DNA of 64,000 nucleotides from Pseudonocardia sp. DSM 110487 (lineage in GTDB: Bacteria > Actinomycetota > Actinomycetes > Mycobacteriales > Pseudonocardiaceae), in the NCBI RefSeq assembly GCF_019468565.1, contig NZ_CP080521.1:5146001-5210000 (forward strand). The letters run 5' to 3'. The notes under the pieces were generated by a model, which ran no database searches, was not told the DNA's origin, and saw only the letters and a program-made list of their open reading frames with translations. Below are positions 42,800 through 51,345 of this stretch, piece by piece (the first letter of the stretch is position 1; each line of letters opens with the position of its first letter). The translations under genes and the position numbers were made by a program.

Positions 42800-43179
42800 A
42801 GGTCCACGCCGTTGCCGTCCGGGTCGTTCATGCTGGCGTAGCGCTGCCCCCACGGAGCGTCGAACGGCTCCAGCTCACCGTGGTGGCCTGCGGCGGTCAG
42901 CTTCGCGTACATCGCGTCCACCGCGGCCGCGTCCGGGAGCGACACGGCGAGGCCGATCCGCCCGGCACCGACGGCAGGGCTCCACGACGGGTGGAACGAG
43001 CGCACCGTCTCCTCGGTGTCGAACATCAGCCGCATGCCGCCGCCGAGCTGCACTTCGACGTGCGGCTCGTTCTCGGCGCCGTCGGGCACGGCGAGCCCGA
43101 GCGCGCGGTAGAAGGCCAGTGACTTCGCCAGGTCGGCCGCGACGATGCCGATGGCGTCCAGCTTCGCTTCGATCGTCAT
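42778..43179 (-). CDS. VOC family protein
   Basis: This 133-residue vicinal-oxygen-chelate protein is of the glyoxalase/bleomycin-resistance-like type (AIGIVAADLAKSLAFYRALG, WGQRYASMNDPDGNGVDLYAPL). The usual N-terminal His ligand is replaced (Gly-Ile-Val in the expected place), so metal binding is uncertain and it may be a binding protein. It is 10 bases from the stop of the AraC gene that follows on the same strand upstream. Confidence 0.82.
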   Translation of the reverse strand: MTIEAKLDAIGIVAADLAKSLAFYRALGLAVPDGAENEPHVEVQLGGGMRLMFDTEETVRSFHPSWSPAVGAGRIGLAVSLPDAAAVDAMYAKLTAAGHHGELEPFDAPWGQRYASMNDPDGNGVDLYAPLDR

Positions 43180-43189
43180 GGGCGAGACG

Positions 43190-43963
43190 CTAGGCGCGGT
43201 GCCGGCGTCGGGTCGTGAACGAATCGGACAGGTGCGTGCCGGGGGTGTGGCCGTACGCGCGGCGGAAGACGTCGATGAACGCGCTGGTGGACGACCAGCC
43301 GCAGGCGTGGGCCACGGTCGTGACCTGGGAACCGTCGGCGAGCATGCGCAGCGCGTTGTAGAGGCGCAGCTGGGTGCGCCACTGCGGGAAGGTCATCCCG
43401 AGCTCGGCGCGGAACAGGCGCGTGAGCGTGCGCTCGCTGACCCCGGCGTCGGCGGCGAGGGCGGCGAGCGTGCGGGCGTCGGCGGGATCGCGGCGAAGGG
43501 CCGCGCACACGGCCGCAAGCCGCGGGTCGGTGGGCTCTGGAAGGTGGACCGGTCGCTGCGGGGACGCGTGCAGCTCGTCGAGCAGTACGGCACGGAGCCT
43601 GCGGCGCTCGGGGCCGTCGTCGTGCGGGGCCCCGGTGTACGCGCGGATCAGCTCGCGCAGGAGCGGGCTCACCACCAGCACGGTGGGGCGGTCCAGGCCG
43701 AGCGGGTTGGTGGCCGCCGGCAGGCCCAGCATGTGGAGCTCGAGATCGCCGTATGCGCGGTGGGCGTGCACGGTGCCGGCCGGGACCCAGATCGCGCGGG
43801 TTCCGGGGGCGAACCAGGTGCCGGCGTCGGTGGTGATCGCCAGGACACCGGAGCCCGCGTAGAGGATCTGGTGGTCGTCGTGCCGGTGTGGGTCGATGCT
43901 CTCGCCGCTGGCAAGGGGCTGCTGCCGGGTCGGCGCCACCGGGTCGTGGCGGATGTTCGGCAT
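43190..43963 (-). CDS. AraC family transcriptional regulator with cupin domain
   Basis: This 257-residue protein has an N-terminal cupin (DPHRHDDHQILYAGSGVLAITTDAGTW, AIWVPAGTVHAH) and a C-terminal AraC DNA-binding domain (TLAALAADAGVSERTLTRLFRAELGMTF, QVTTVAHACGWSSTSAFIDVFRRAYGHTPG). The ATG at 43963 is chosen because an upstream in-frame ATG at 44074 would run into the divergent MFS gene. It is divergent from the MFS transporter with 54 bases between starts, and likely regulates it. Confidence 0.88.
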   Translation of the reverse strand: MPNIRHDPVAPTRQQPLASGESIDPHRHDDHQILYAGSGVLAITTDAGTWFAPGTRAIWVPAGTVHAHRAYGDLELHMLGLPAATNPLGLDRPTVLVVSPLLRELIRAYTGAPHDDGPERRRLRAVLLDELHASPQRPVHLPEPTDPRLAAVCAALRRDPADARTLAALAADAGVSERTLTRLFRAELGMTFPQWRTQLRLYNALRMLADGSQVTTVAHACGWSSTSAFIDVFRRAYGHTPGTHLSDSFTTRRRHRA

Positions 43964-44017
43964 GTGTCGGCACTTTATCGGAAGCGGGACACGCCACGTC
44001 GCGGCGACGATCGAGGC

Positions 44018-45163
44018 GTGACCCGACAGCTCGTCAACCGCACCGGACCGATCGCCCTCATGGCCGCCGGGCACGCCTGTGTCGACGTCTACCAGGGTGC
44101 CGTGGCCGCCCTGGTGCCGTTCTTCGTGTCCGAACGCGCCTACACCTACGCCGCGGCGGCAGGCCTCGTCCTCGCCGCGTCTCTGCTGTCGTCGGTGGTG
44201 CAGCCCGTGTTCGGCGCGCTCACCGACAGGTGGCCGATGCCGTGGCTGCTGCCGGTGAGCACACTCCTCGGCGGCGTCGGTGTCGCCTTATGCGGCGTCA
44301 CCGACTCCTACGCCATGACGCTGGCGCTCGTGGCGCTGTCCGGTATCGGGGTCGCGGCCTACCACCCCGAGTCCGCCCGCGTGGCGCGCGCCGCGAGCGG
44401 TGGGAGCCACACCGCGATGAGCTGGTTCTCACTCGGCGGCAACCTCGGCTTCGCGTTCGCACCGCTCATGGTCGCCGGGGTCGTCGCGCTCGGCGGCCTC
44501 GCCGCGTCGCCGCTGTTGATCCTGCCGGCCGTGGTGGGCAGCGTGCTCTGCGTGGCGGCGGTGCGGGCGATCCCGGCGCCCCGGCCCACCGCCGGCCACG
44601 CCGCCTCCGCGGCTGGCTCCGACGACTGGGCGTCGTTCGGCAGGCTCTCCGGCTCGATCGTCTGCCGCTCGATCGTCTTCGTCGGGCTGAGCGCGTTCAT
44701 CTCCCTCTACGCCGCGGAGCGCACCGGCGGTGGCGCCGCCGCGGGCACCGCCGCGCTGTTCGTGCTGTACCTCGGCGGCGCCGTCGGCACCGTGCTCGGC
44801 GGGACGCTGGCCAACCGGTTCGGCCGCGTCACGGTGGTGCGCTGGTCGGGCGCCCTCGGCGTGCTCGCCGTCGCGGGCGTGGTGTTCGTCCCCGGCCCGC
44901 TCCTGCTCGTCTGCGTGGCCCTGACCTCGGCCTGCCTGTACGTCCCGTTCTCGCTCAGCATCACGCTGGGCCAGGACTACCTGCCCCGTCGCGTCGGTAC
45001 CGCGAGCGGCGTCACCCTCGGCCTCACCGTCAGCGTCGGCGGCATCGCGAGCCCGCTCATCGGTGCGGCCGCCGACCACACGTCCCTGCAGGTGGCACTC
45101 GCACCGCTGATCGCGCTCCCGGGCGTGAGCTGGCTGCTGCTGCGGACGTTGCGAGAACCGTGA
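44018..45163 (+). CDS. MFS transporter, fosmidomycin-resistance (Fsr)-like
   Basis: This 381-residue major facilitator has 12 predicted helices and the Fsr-like pattern (GHACVDVYQGAVAALVPFF at the N terminus, AYHPESARVARAASGGSHTAMSWFSLGGNLGFAFAP in the middle, SLSITLGQDYLPRRVGTASGVTLGL in the C half). Fsr proteins export fosmidomycin and related compounds. The GTG at 44018 gives the correct first helix. It is divergent from the AraC/cupin regulator. Confidence 0.88.
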   Translation: MTRQLVNRTGPIALMAAGHACVDVYQGAVAALVPFFVSERAYTYAAAAGLVLAASLLSSVVQPVFGALTDRWPMPWLLPVSTLLGGVGVALCGVTDSYAMTLALVALSGIGVAAYHPESARVARAASGGSHTAMSWFSLGGNLGFAFAPLMVAGVVALGGLAASPLLILPAVVGSVLCVAAVRAIPAPRPTAGHAASAAGSDDWASFGRLSGSIVCRSIVFVGLSAFISLYAAERTGGGAAAGTAALFVLYLGGAVGTVLGGTLANRFGRVTVVRWSGALGVLAVAGVVFVPGPLLLVCVALTSACLYVPFSLSITLGQDYLPRRVGTASGVTLGLTVSVGGIASPLIGAAADHTSLQVALAPLIALPGVSWLLLRTLREP

Positions 45164-45224
45164 TCAGGGGGGCCTGGGGGCCATCCCGGATGGCGCGGTG
45201 CGTCCGTCGCGGCACGCTTCGGGG

Positions 45225-45860
45225 GTGATCTCACGTGATCTCGGATCCGACCGCAGGACCCGGCTGCTCGTCGGCGGCGGCGCTGCCATCGGCACGGCGG
45301 CGGTGCTGGGTGCCGTCGTGCGTGACCGGTGGTCCCCCCTCGACACGTGGTTCGTGCGCGAGTTCCGGCCGCCGGTGGCCGCGCCGGTCGTCGAGGCGGC
45401 CGCCGGGGTGGGGATGCTGCTCGCGGTGGCCGGTCTCCTCCTCGCCGTCGCCGCGGCGTTGCGCCGGCCCGCCGTTCGGGCAGGGCTCTGGCGCCACGGC
45501 ATCCTGCTCGTCGCCTGCGCCGCCGTCGCCGGCACGCAGGTGCTCTTCCAGCGGCCCGGCCCACCGGGCGCTGGGCAGGACTGGACCTACCCGAGTGGGC
45601 ACGCCGCCGTCATCACCGCCGTCGCGGTCACCGCGGTGGTCCTGTGCCGCCGGTCGGCGCCGACGTGGGGGCGAGCCGTGCTGGTGGCCGAGGTGCTCGC
45701 CGTGGCCGTCGCGACGGCGAGCCGGGTGGTGCTCGGCGAGCACTTCCCGACCGACGTCGTGGGCGCGGTGGCCGCGGTCGTCGGCGTCGGGCTCGTCGTG
45801 ACGGCGTTGATCGACACCGCGTTGATCGACACACGCGAACGGCCCGCCGATCCGGTGTGA
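45225..45860 (+). CDS. PAP2 family phosphatase
   Basis: This 211-residue membrane phosphatase has six hydrophobic segments and the motifs QRPGPPG, YPSGHAA and SRVVLGEHFPTDV, covering the three conserved PAP2 boxes (the first box is weaker, with QRPGPPG in place of KX6RP). It would dephosphorylate a lipid phosphate such as undecaprenyl diphosphate at the outer membrane face. GTG 45225 is preceded by GGGG; GTG 45198 is an alternative. The stop codon lies inside a terminator hairpin shared with mpa. Confidence 0.8.
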   Translation: MISRDLGSDRRTRLLVGGGAAIGTAAVLGAVVRDRWSPLDTWFVREFRPPVAAPVVEAAAGVGMLLAVAGLLLAVAAALRRPAVRAGLWRHGILLVACAAVAGTQVLFQRPGPPGAGQDWTYPSGHAAVITAVAVTAVVLCRRSAPTWGRAVLVAEVLAVAVATASRVVLGEHFPTDVVGAVAAVVGVGLVVTALIDTALIDTRERPADPV

Positions 45861-45871
45861 TCGGTGGGCCG
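45840..45871. terminator. Bidirectional terminator between PAP2 and mpa genes
   Basis: Arms CGGCCCGCCGATC (45840-45852) and GATCGGTGGGCCG (45859-45871) pair with one G-T/G-U mismatch around a 6-base loop. The hairpin overlaps the PAP2 stop codon and lies 14 bases before the mpa stop, between convergent genes. Confidence 0.7.
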
Positions 45872-45885
45872 CTTCGCGATGAGGG

Positions 45886-47700
45886 CTACAGGTACTGGCC
45901 GGTGTTCGACGCGGTGTCGATCGCGCGGCCCGTCTCGGCGTTCTTGCCGGTGACGAGGGTGCGGATGTAGACGATCCGCTCCCCCTTCTTGCCGGAGATA
46001 CGCGCCCAGTCGTCGGGGTTGGTGGTGTTGGGGAGGTCCTCGTTCTCGGCGAACTCGTCGACGATCGCGTCCAGCAGGTGCTGCACGCGCAGCCCCGGCT
46101 GGCCGGTCTCGAGCACCGACTTGATCGCGGCCTTCTTCGACCGGTCGACGATGTTCTGGATCATCGCGCCCGAGTTGAAGTCCTTGAAGTACAGGGTCTC
46201 CTTGTCACCGTTGGCGTAGGTGACCTCGAGGAACCGGTTCTCCTCCGTCTCGTCGTACATCCGCTCGGTGACTCGCTGGATCATCGCGTCGATGCACGCC
46301 TTGCGGTTGCCGCCGAACTCCGCCATGTCGTCGGCGTGGATCGGCAACGTGTCGGTGAGGTACTTGGAGAAGATGTCCTGCGCCGCCTCGGCGTCCGGCC
46401 GCTCGATCTTGATCTTCACGTCGAGCCGGCCCGGCCGCAGGATCGCGGGGTCGATCATGTCCTCGCGGTTGGAGGCGCCGATGACGATGACGTTCTCCAG
46501 GCCCTCGACACCGTCGATCTCCGCAAGCAGCTGCGGCACGATCGTGGTCTCGACGTCGGAGGACACGCCCGAACCGCGGGTGCGGAAGATCGAGTCCATC
46601 TCGTCGAAGAACACGATCACCGGGGTGCCGGCCGAGGCCTTCTCCCTGGCCCGCTGGAAGATCAGGCGGATGTGCCGCTCGGTCTCGCCGACGAACTTGT
46701 TGAGCAGCTCGGGGCCCTTGATGTTGAGGAAGAACGCGCGGCCGTCCTCGGGGTTGTCGCCGCGGACGGCGGCCACCTTCTTGGCCAGCGAGTTGGCCAC
46801 CGCCTTGGCGATGAGCGTCTTGCCGCAGCCGGGAGGGCCGTAGAGCAGGACACCCTTCGGTGGGCGCAGCTCGTACTCCTTGAACAGCTCGGCGTGCAGG
46901 AACGGCAGCTCCACGGCGTCGCGGATCTGCTCGATCTGCCGGAACAGGCCGCCGATGTCCTCGTACTCGACGTCGGGCACCTCCTCCAGCACGAGGTCCT
47001 CGACCTCGGCCTTCGGCACCCGCTCGTAGGCGTAGCCGGCCTTGGTGTCGACCAGGAGGGAGTCTCCGGGCTTGAGCGCGACGCCGTCAGGGTCGTCCGG
47101 GCCGGGGAACAGCGGCGCGGCGAGCCACACCACGCGCTCCTCGTCGGCGTGCCCGATCACCAACGCCCGGCCGGCGAGGCCGTCCTCGGTGGGCTCGGAC
47201 AGCACCTCGCGCAGCCCGCAGACCTCCCCGATGCGCTCGTAGTCGCCCGCCTCGACGACGGTGAGCGCCTCGTTGAGCCGCACGGTCTGGCCGCTGCTCA
47301 GGTCAGCGGTGTCGACCGCGGGGGACACGGCGACGCGCATCCGCCGCCCGGACGTGAACACGTCGACCGTCTCGTCTGGGTAACGAGAGAGGAAGACGCC
47401 ATAGCCGCTCGGTGGCTGCGCCAGCCGGTCGACCTCCTCACGGAGCGCCACGAGCTGGCCGCGGGCCTCCTTGAGGGTCTCGGTGAGCTTCTCGTTGCGG
47501 GCCGAGAGCTGCGCGAGCCGGCTTGCCGACTCCGCCAGGCGCTGCTCGAGGACACGTGCGTGCCGCGGGGACTCGGTGAGCTTGCGGCGGAGCAGAGCGA
47601 CTTCCTCTTCGAGGAACCGGATCTGCGCGGCGGCCTCACTGGGGCTGAGTTCGCCACGATCACCTGGTTCGCGCCTGCCGGGACCGTCGTAGGGGTTCAC
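45886..47700 (-). CDS. mpa: Proteasome-associated ATPase Mpa (ARC)
   Basis: This 604-residue hexameric AAA+ unfoldase feeds pupylated proteins into the PrcAB proteasome. An N-terminal coiled coil at about 22-95 binds Pup, and tandem OB domains span about 98-240. The AAA domain carries Walker A GPPGCGKT at 288-295 and Walker B with Asp366/Glu367. The C terminus Gln-Tyr-Leu keeps the penultimate Tyr that docks into the proteasome. GTG 47700 is preferred over GTG 47757 because GGAGGGAGGA lies just upstream. It is on the same strand as dop but separated from it by about 14 kb of unrelated genes. Confidence 0.95.
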   Translation of the reverse strand: MNPYDGPGRREPGDRGELSPSEAAAQIRFLEEEVALLRRKLTESPRHARVLEQRLAESASRLAQLSARNEKLTETLKEARGQLVALREEVDRLAQPPSGYGVFLSRYPDETVDVFTSGRRMRVAVSPAVDTADLSSGQTVRLNEALTVVEAGDYERIGEVCGLREVLSEPTEDGLAGRALVIGHADEERVVWLAAPLFPGPDDPDGVALKPGDSLLVDTKAGYAYERVPKAEVEDLVLEEVPDVEYEDIGGLFRQIEQIRDAVELPFLHAELFKEYELRPPKGVLLYGPPGCGKTLIAKAVANSLAKKVAAVRGDNPEDGRAFFLNIKGPELLNKFVGETERHIRLIFQRAREKASAGTPVIVFFDEMDSIFRTRGSGVSSDVETTIVPQLLAEIDGVEGLENVIVIGASNREDMIDPAILRPGRLDVKIKIERPDAEAAQDIFSKYLTDTLPIHADDMAEFGGNRKACIDAMIQRVTERMYDETEENRFLEVTYANGDKETLYFKDFNSGAMIQNIVDRSKKAAIKSVLETGQPGLRVQHLLDAIVDEFAENEDLPNTTNPDDWARISGKKGERIVYIRTLVTGKNAETGRAIDTASNTGQYL

Positions 47701-47869
47701 GGCATCCTCCCTCCGTGTTCCGTTTCCATACGGTACCTGCCAATGGGCGGTTCCCACCTTGCGGCGAACCGGTGATCCACCACTCCACCGGACGGCACCT
47801 TGACGCCAGGCGATCGTCCTGATCCGGTTACCAGCGGGCCGTACCCCGTTAAGCCGGTCGAGGTCATCG

Positions 47870-47945
47870 CTCGTCCGCGCTGACGCTCGGACAGCACTTC
47901 GCGAGCGCTGCGTCGATTTTCGCTCGCTGACGCTCGCTCATCGAC
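47870..47945. repeat. Short repeat with GAGCGTCAGCGAGC motifs
   Basis: Copies of GCTGACGCTCG occur twice (around 47875 and 47925), and GCGAGCG/CGCTCGC runs fill the 3' end of this interval between mpa and trmI. On the minus strand a 25-codon frame beginning ATGAGCGAGCGTCAGCGAGC reads through it, but it shows no protein family features. It resembles the GAGCGAGCG-type sequences found between genes of several actinomycetes. Confidence 0.45.
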
Positions 47946-48810
47946 TGGTCGGTCTGCGCTGCGGGCGGGGCGGAACGACACCCTCCGCGAGACGGCGCGC
48001 CGTCACGAGGAACGCCGTGTGACCCTGCATGCGGTGTTCCGGACGTACGGCGAGGCCCACGACGTGCCACGGGCGCATGAGCGTCTCCCACGCCTGCGGC
48101 TCCGTCCAGCACTGCTGGGAGCGCAGGTCCTCCACGAGCCGGGACAGCTGGGTGGTGGTCGCGACGTAGCCCACGAGGACACCGCCGGGCACGAGCGCCT
48201 TCGCGACGGTGTCCAGGTGCTCCCATGGAGCGAGCATGTCCAGGACCACGCGATCGAAACACTCGGCGAGCGGCTGCTCGGCGAGCGCGGCGAGATCAGC
48301 GACGCGCAGGCTCCAGTGCTCCGGGAGCTCGCCGAAGAACTGCCGCACGTTGCGTTCGGCGTGCTCGGCGTGGTCGGCGCGGACCTCGTAGGACACGACC
48401 CGGCCTTCCGGCCCGACCGCCTGCAGCAACGAGCACGCGAGTGCCCCCGACCCCGCGCCCGCCTCCAGCACGCGGGCCCCCGGGAACACATCGCCCCACA
48501 TCAGGATCTGCGCGGCGTCCTTCGGGTAGATCACCTGAGCCCCGCGCGGCATCGACAGCACGTAGTCCGCCAGCCGCGGCCGCAGCGCCAGGTAGGGCGT
48601 GCCGACCGGCGAGACGATCAGGCTGCCCTCCGGCTTGCCGATCAGGTCGTCGTGGGCGAGTCCGCCGCGGTGCGTGTGGTACTCGGCGCCCGCCTGCAAC
48701 GTGATCGAGTAGTGCCGGCCCTTCGGGTCGGTGAGCTGCACCCGGTCCCCCGCACGGAACGGGCCGCCGCGGGCGGGCAGGTCGATCTCGGCGGGTCGGG
48801 GCTCGGGCAC
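47938..48810 (-). CDS. trmI: tRNA (adenine-58-N1)-methyltransferase TrmI
   Basis: This 290-residue SAM-dependent methyltransferase modifies A58 of tRNA. The N-terminal beta domain (GPFRAGDRVQLTDPKGRHYSITL, EYHTHRGGLAHDDLIG) precedes the Rossmann domain with the SAM motif LEAGAGSGALACSL and DMLAPWEHL. It matches M. tuberculosis TrmI over its length. GTG 48810 gives a short leader close to the known start; GTG 48849 is longer. It is next to mpa as in mycobacteria. Confidence 0.92.
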   Translation of the reverse strand: MPEPRPAEIDLPARGGPFRAGDRVQLTDPKGRHYSITLQAGAEYHTHRGGLAHDDLIGKPEGSLIVSPVGTPYLALRPRLADYVLSMPRGAQVIYPKDAAQILMWGDVFPGARVLEAGAGSGALACSLLQAVGPEGRVVSYEVRADHAEHAERNVRQFFGELPEHWSLRVADLAALAEQPLAECFDRVVLDMLAPWEHLDTVAKALVPGGVLVGYVATTTQLSRLVEDLRSQQCWTEPQAWETLMRPWHVVGLAVRPEHRMQGHTAFLVTARRLAEGVVPPRPQRRPTSR

Positions 48811-48948
48811 GAGGCGTAACGCTAACGGTCCCGGTCGGACGGCCCGCACGGCGGTCGGCGGCCGCGGCGCCGCCTCTTCCGTGTTGCAAAACGGACATTC
48901 GGCATGTTTTGGCCCACTTGGGCCGATCGGGTGATCGGGCGAGCCGGA

Positions 48949-49854
48949 TTACTCCATCCGATCGAGGACCGTCTCCGCGTCGGCCTCCGCGGCCGGCTCC
49001 GGCCAGCCGGGATACTCGGGCGGAGTGCCGTCCCATGCGGGGCAGAACGCCTTGTGGCTGCACCAGTCGCACATGCGGGTGCGGTTGGGGCGGAAGTCGC
49101 CCGTCTCCCCCGCCGTGCGGATGGCCGCCCAGATGGCCTCGAGAGTGCGCTCGAAGCGGCGCAGCTCGGGCTCGTCGGGCTCGTAGGTGAGGTACTCGCC
49201 GTCGGACAGGTAGAGCAGCCGCAGCTGGGTGGGCACCACACCGCGCTCCTGCAGGAGCGCGAGCGCGTAGAACTTCATCTGGAACATCGCCGCGACCTCG
49301 CCCGCCTCACCGGGCGCCGAGCCTGTCTTGTAATCGATCACCCGAATCTCACCCGATGGAGTGATGTCGAGGCGGTCGATGTAGCCGCGCAACAACAGGC
49401 CAGAGCCCAGCTCCGTCTCGACCAGCAGTTCACGGGCGGCGGGCTCGAGCCGGCGCGGGTCCTCGAGCCGGAAGTACGCATCGAGCAGCCCGCCCGCGGA
49501 CTCCAGCCACACCGGCAGCTCGGGGTCGTCCGCGCCCTCGAACAGCTGCCCGACCAGCTCGGGCAGCTCGGCGCACAGCTCCTCCCAGACCGGCCCGACG
49601 AGCCCGCGGGCGCCTTCGGGAGACCGTTGCGCCGCGGGCAGGTCGTAGAGCCGCTCCAGCACCGCGTGCACCAGCGTGCCGCGCACCTGGGCGCGGGAGG
49701 GCTGCTCGGGCAGCCGGTCGATGGCGCGGAAGCGGTACAGCAGCGGGCACTGCTTGAAGTCACCGGCCCGCGAGGGCGACAGCGCAGGGCGGCGCCGCGG
49801 GGCCAGTTCGACCGCGGGCGCGCCTGCGGTTTCCATGCCCGCGGTGTCCGTCAC
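48949..49854 (-). CDS. RecB family exonuclease with predicted Fe-S cluster
   Basis: This 301-residue PD-(D/E)XK nuclease has the catalytic segment GEIRVIDYKTG and four Cys arranged as Cys36, Cys262, Cys265 and Cys271 (from GDFKQCPLLY and RMCDWCSHKAFCP). That is the AddB/Cas4-like layout that binds a 4Fe-4S cluster. It may act in DNA end processing; a similar gene sits next to trmI in M. tuberculosis. The GTG at 49854 has a TACTCT hexamer about 7 bases upstream, suggesting a leaderless transcript; ATG 49836 is an alternative. Confidence 0.9.
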   Translation of the reverse strand: MTDTAGMETAGAPAVELAPRRRPALSPSRAGDFKQCPLLYRFRAIDRLPEQPSRAQVRGTLVHAVLERLYDLPAAQRSPEGARGLVGPVWEELCAELPELVGQLFEGADDPELPVWLESAGGLLDAYFRLEDPRRLEPAARELLVETELGSGLLLRGYIDRLDITPSGEIRVIDYKTGSAPGEAGEVAAMFQMKFYALALLQERGVVPTQLRLLYLSDGEYLTYEPDEPELRRFERTLEAIWAAIRTAGETGDFRPNRTRMCDWCSHKAFCPAWDGTPPEYPGWPEPAAEADAETVLDRME

Positions 49855-49933
49855 GCTCCGTAGAGTAGGCGAGACCCCTGACACTCCCGGGCGGCGCGGC
49901 CGGCACGGAAGCGGCTGCTCTAGGTTGAACCCG

Positions 49934-50464
49934 GTGAAGACGATCCGCACCGCGGTGGCCGCCGCCGCGCTGGTCGCCGCCCTCGCCGGGTGCGGCAACC
50001 CGGTCGCCGGGATGCCTGCCGCGCAACCAGCCCCTCCTCCGGCCCCGACGACGCCTCCGCCCGACCCGGCCGCCGACCGGCAGGCGATCGAGACCGTGTT
50101 CCACGACTACTACCGCGCCCTCCGCGCACGGGACTTCACCGCGGCGTGCGGCTACAACGCACCGGAGACGACCAGCAGGCTGCTGGCCGACCTCGGCGCC
50201 CGCGGCGTCGACGCCAACACCTGCGAAGAAGGCATGACCGCGGTCTACGCGATCCCGGAGAACGCGCGGATCGTGGAGCAGGTCGGGCAGAACGCCACGA
50301 TCGACGACGTCACGGTGAACGGCAACGAGGCCACCCTCAACTGGACCTCCAAGGTGAACGGCAGGAGTGGGCAGGGCGCCACCCACCTGCGTCGGGTCGA
50401 CGGCCGGTGGTTGCTGTCCGGCACGGGCACCGCGACGGGCATCAACTCGCGCGCCGGCACATGA
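49934..50464 (+). CDS. Lipoprotein of unknown function
   Basis: This 176-residue exported lipoprotein has a signal peptide with lipobox LAGC (Cys at about 19), a Pro-rich linker (PPPAPTTPPP) and a domain of about 125 residues that resembles the NTF2-like fold (AIETVFHDYYRALRARDFTAACGYNAPETT..., ATLNWTSKVNGRSGQGATHLRRVDGRWLLSG). A Cys pair in this domain (ACGYN and NTCEEG) may form a disulfide. GTG 49934 is chosen as the start of the signal. It is coupled to the downstream thioesterase gene by a 4-base overlap. Confidence 0.8.
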   Translation: MKTIRTAVAAAALVAALAGCGNPVAGMPAAQPAPPPAPTTPPPDPAADRQAIETVFHDYYRALRARDFTAACGYNAPETTSRLLADLGARGVDANTCEEGMTAVYAIPENARIVEQVGQNATIDDVTVNGNEATLNWTSKVNGRSGQGATHLRRVDGRWLLSGTGTATGINSRAGT

Positions 50465-51321
50465 GCGAGTTTGCGAGCGAATCAACGGCACAGCACCCGC
50501 GCCCAGCGACGCCGGCCGAGCTCGAGCCGTTCTACCTGCCGCTCGACGGGCCCGACAGCGCCCGCTTCCAGGCCACGTCGTCGACGACGGGGCCGTGGTT
50601 CGCCGACGCCCAGCACGTGGGGCCGCCGTCGGCACTGCTGGTCAGGGCCCTCGAGCGGCTGCCCGACGGGCCTGCCGTGCAGCTCACCCGCATCACCGTC
50701 GAGGTGCTCGGGCCGGTTCCGGCGGGCGAGGTGCAGGTGTCCGCCGCGGTGGAGCGCCCTGGCCGGTCGATCGAACTGGTAGCGGCGGAGATGACCGCGG
50801 CCGGCCGCCCGGTGCTGCGTGCCCGTGGCTGGCGGGTCGCCGCGGGCGACACGACGGCCGTGGCCGTCGGCGGGACGGAGACCATGCCGCCGCCCGAGCA
50901 GGGCACGTTGCAGACGAGCTGGAGCGAAGGATGGCTCCCCGGCTTCATCGATGCCGTCGAGTGGCGTTGGGTGGCAGGCGGGCCGCCGGGTGCGGGCCCG
51001 GGAACGGCGTGGCTCCGGCAGCGGGTGCCGCTGGTGGCGGGCGAGAAACCCACCTCCGTGCAGCGGCTCATGGTGGCGGCCGACTGCGCGAACGGCGTCG
51101 GCGCGCCGCTGGACCTGCGTGACTGGCTCTTCGTCAACACTGAGCTCACCGTCCACCTGCACCGCCAGCCGGTGGGCGAGTGGATCGGGGTCGACGCCAC
51201 CACGGTGGTGGGCCCCGCCGGTGCCGGCACGGTGTCGGCACTCCTGTACGACGAGGACGGCCACACCGCCCGCGGCGCGCAGGCCCTGATCGTGCGCCCG
51301 CGCCGTCCGGTGGTCGAGTAG
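50461..51321 (+). CDS. Thioesterase family protein (TesB-like double hotdog)
   Basis: This 286-residue protein has two hotdog domains like acyl-CoA thioesterase II/DUF4442-type proteins: GPPSALLVRALERL, AVQLTRITVEVLGPVPAGEVQVSAAVERPGRSIELVAAEM, and in the second half CANGVGAPLDLRDWLFVNTELTVHLHRQPVGEWIGVDATTVVG. It probably hydrolyses acyl-CoA. The start overlaps the lipoprotein stop (ATGA). The 5' coding sequence (ATGAGCGAG..GCGAGCG) shows the same motif as the repeat near 47900. It converges on hisG. Confidence 0.85.
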   Translation: MSEFASESTAQHPRPATPAELEPFYLPLDGPDSARFQATSSTTGPWFADAQHVGPPSALLVRALERLPDGPAVQLTRITVEVLGPVPAGEVQVSAAVERPGRSIELVAAEMTAAGRPVLRARGWRVAAGDTTAVAVGGTETMPPPEQGTLQTSWSEGWLPGFIDAVEWRWVAGGPPGAGPGTAWLRQRVPLVAGEKPTSVQRLMVAADCANGVGAPLDLRDWLFVNTELTVHLHRQPVGEWIGVDATTVVGPAGAGTVSALLYDEDGHTARGAQALIVRPRRPVVE

Positions 51322-51345
51322 GGCCGCCGCTCGCCGGCCTGTGGC

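Noticed and set aside
42778..43179. Bleomycin or fosfomycin resistance assignment for the VOC protein
   Set aside because: The metal-ligand pattern is incomplete and the VOC fold is too general to name a drug.
48949..49854. Cas4 nuclease
   Set aside because: The four-Cys PD-(D/E)XK layout is shared with RecB-like repair nucleases, the gene sits beside trmI as in mycobacteria, and no CRISPR system is present.
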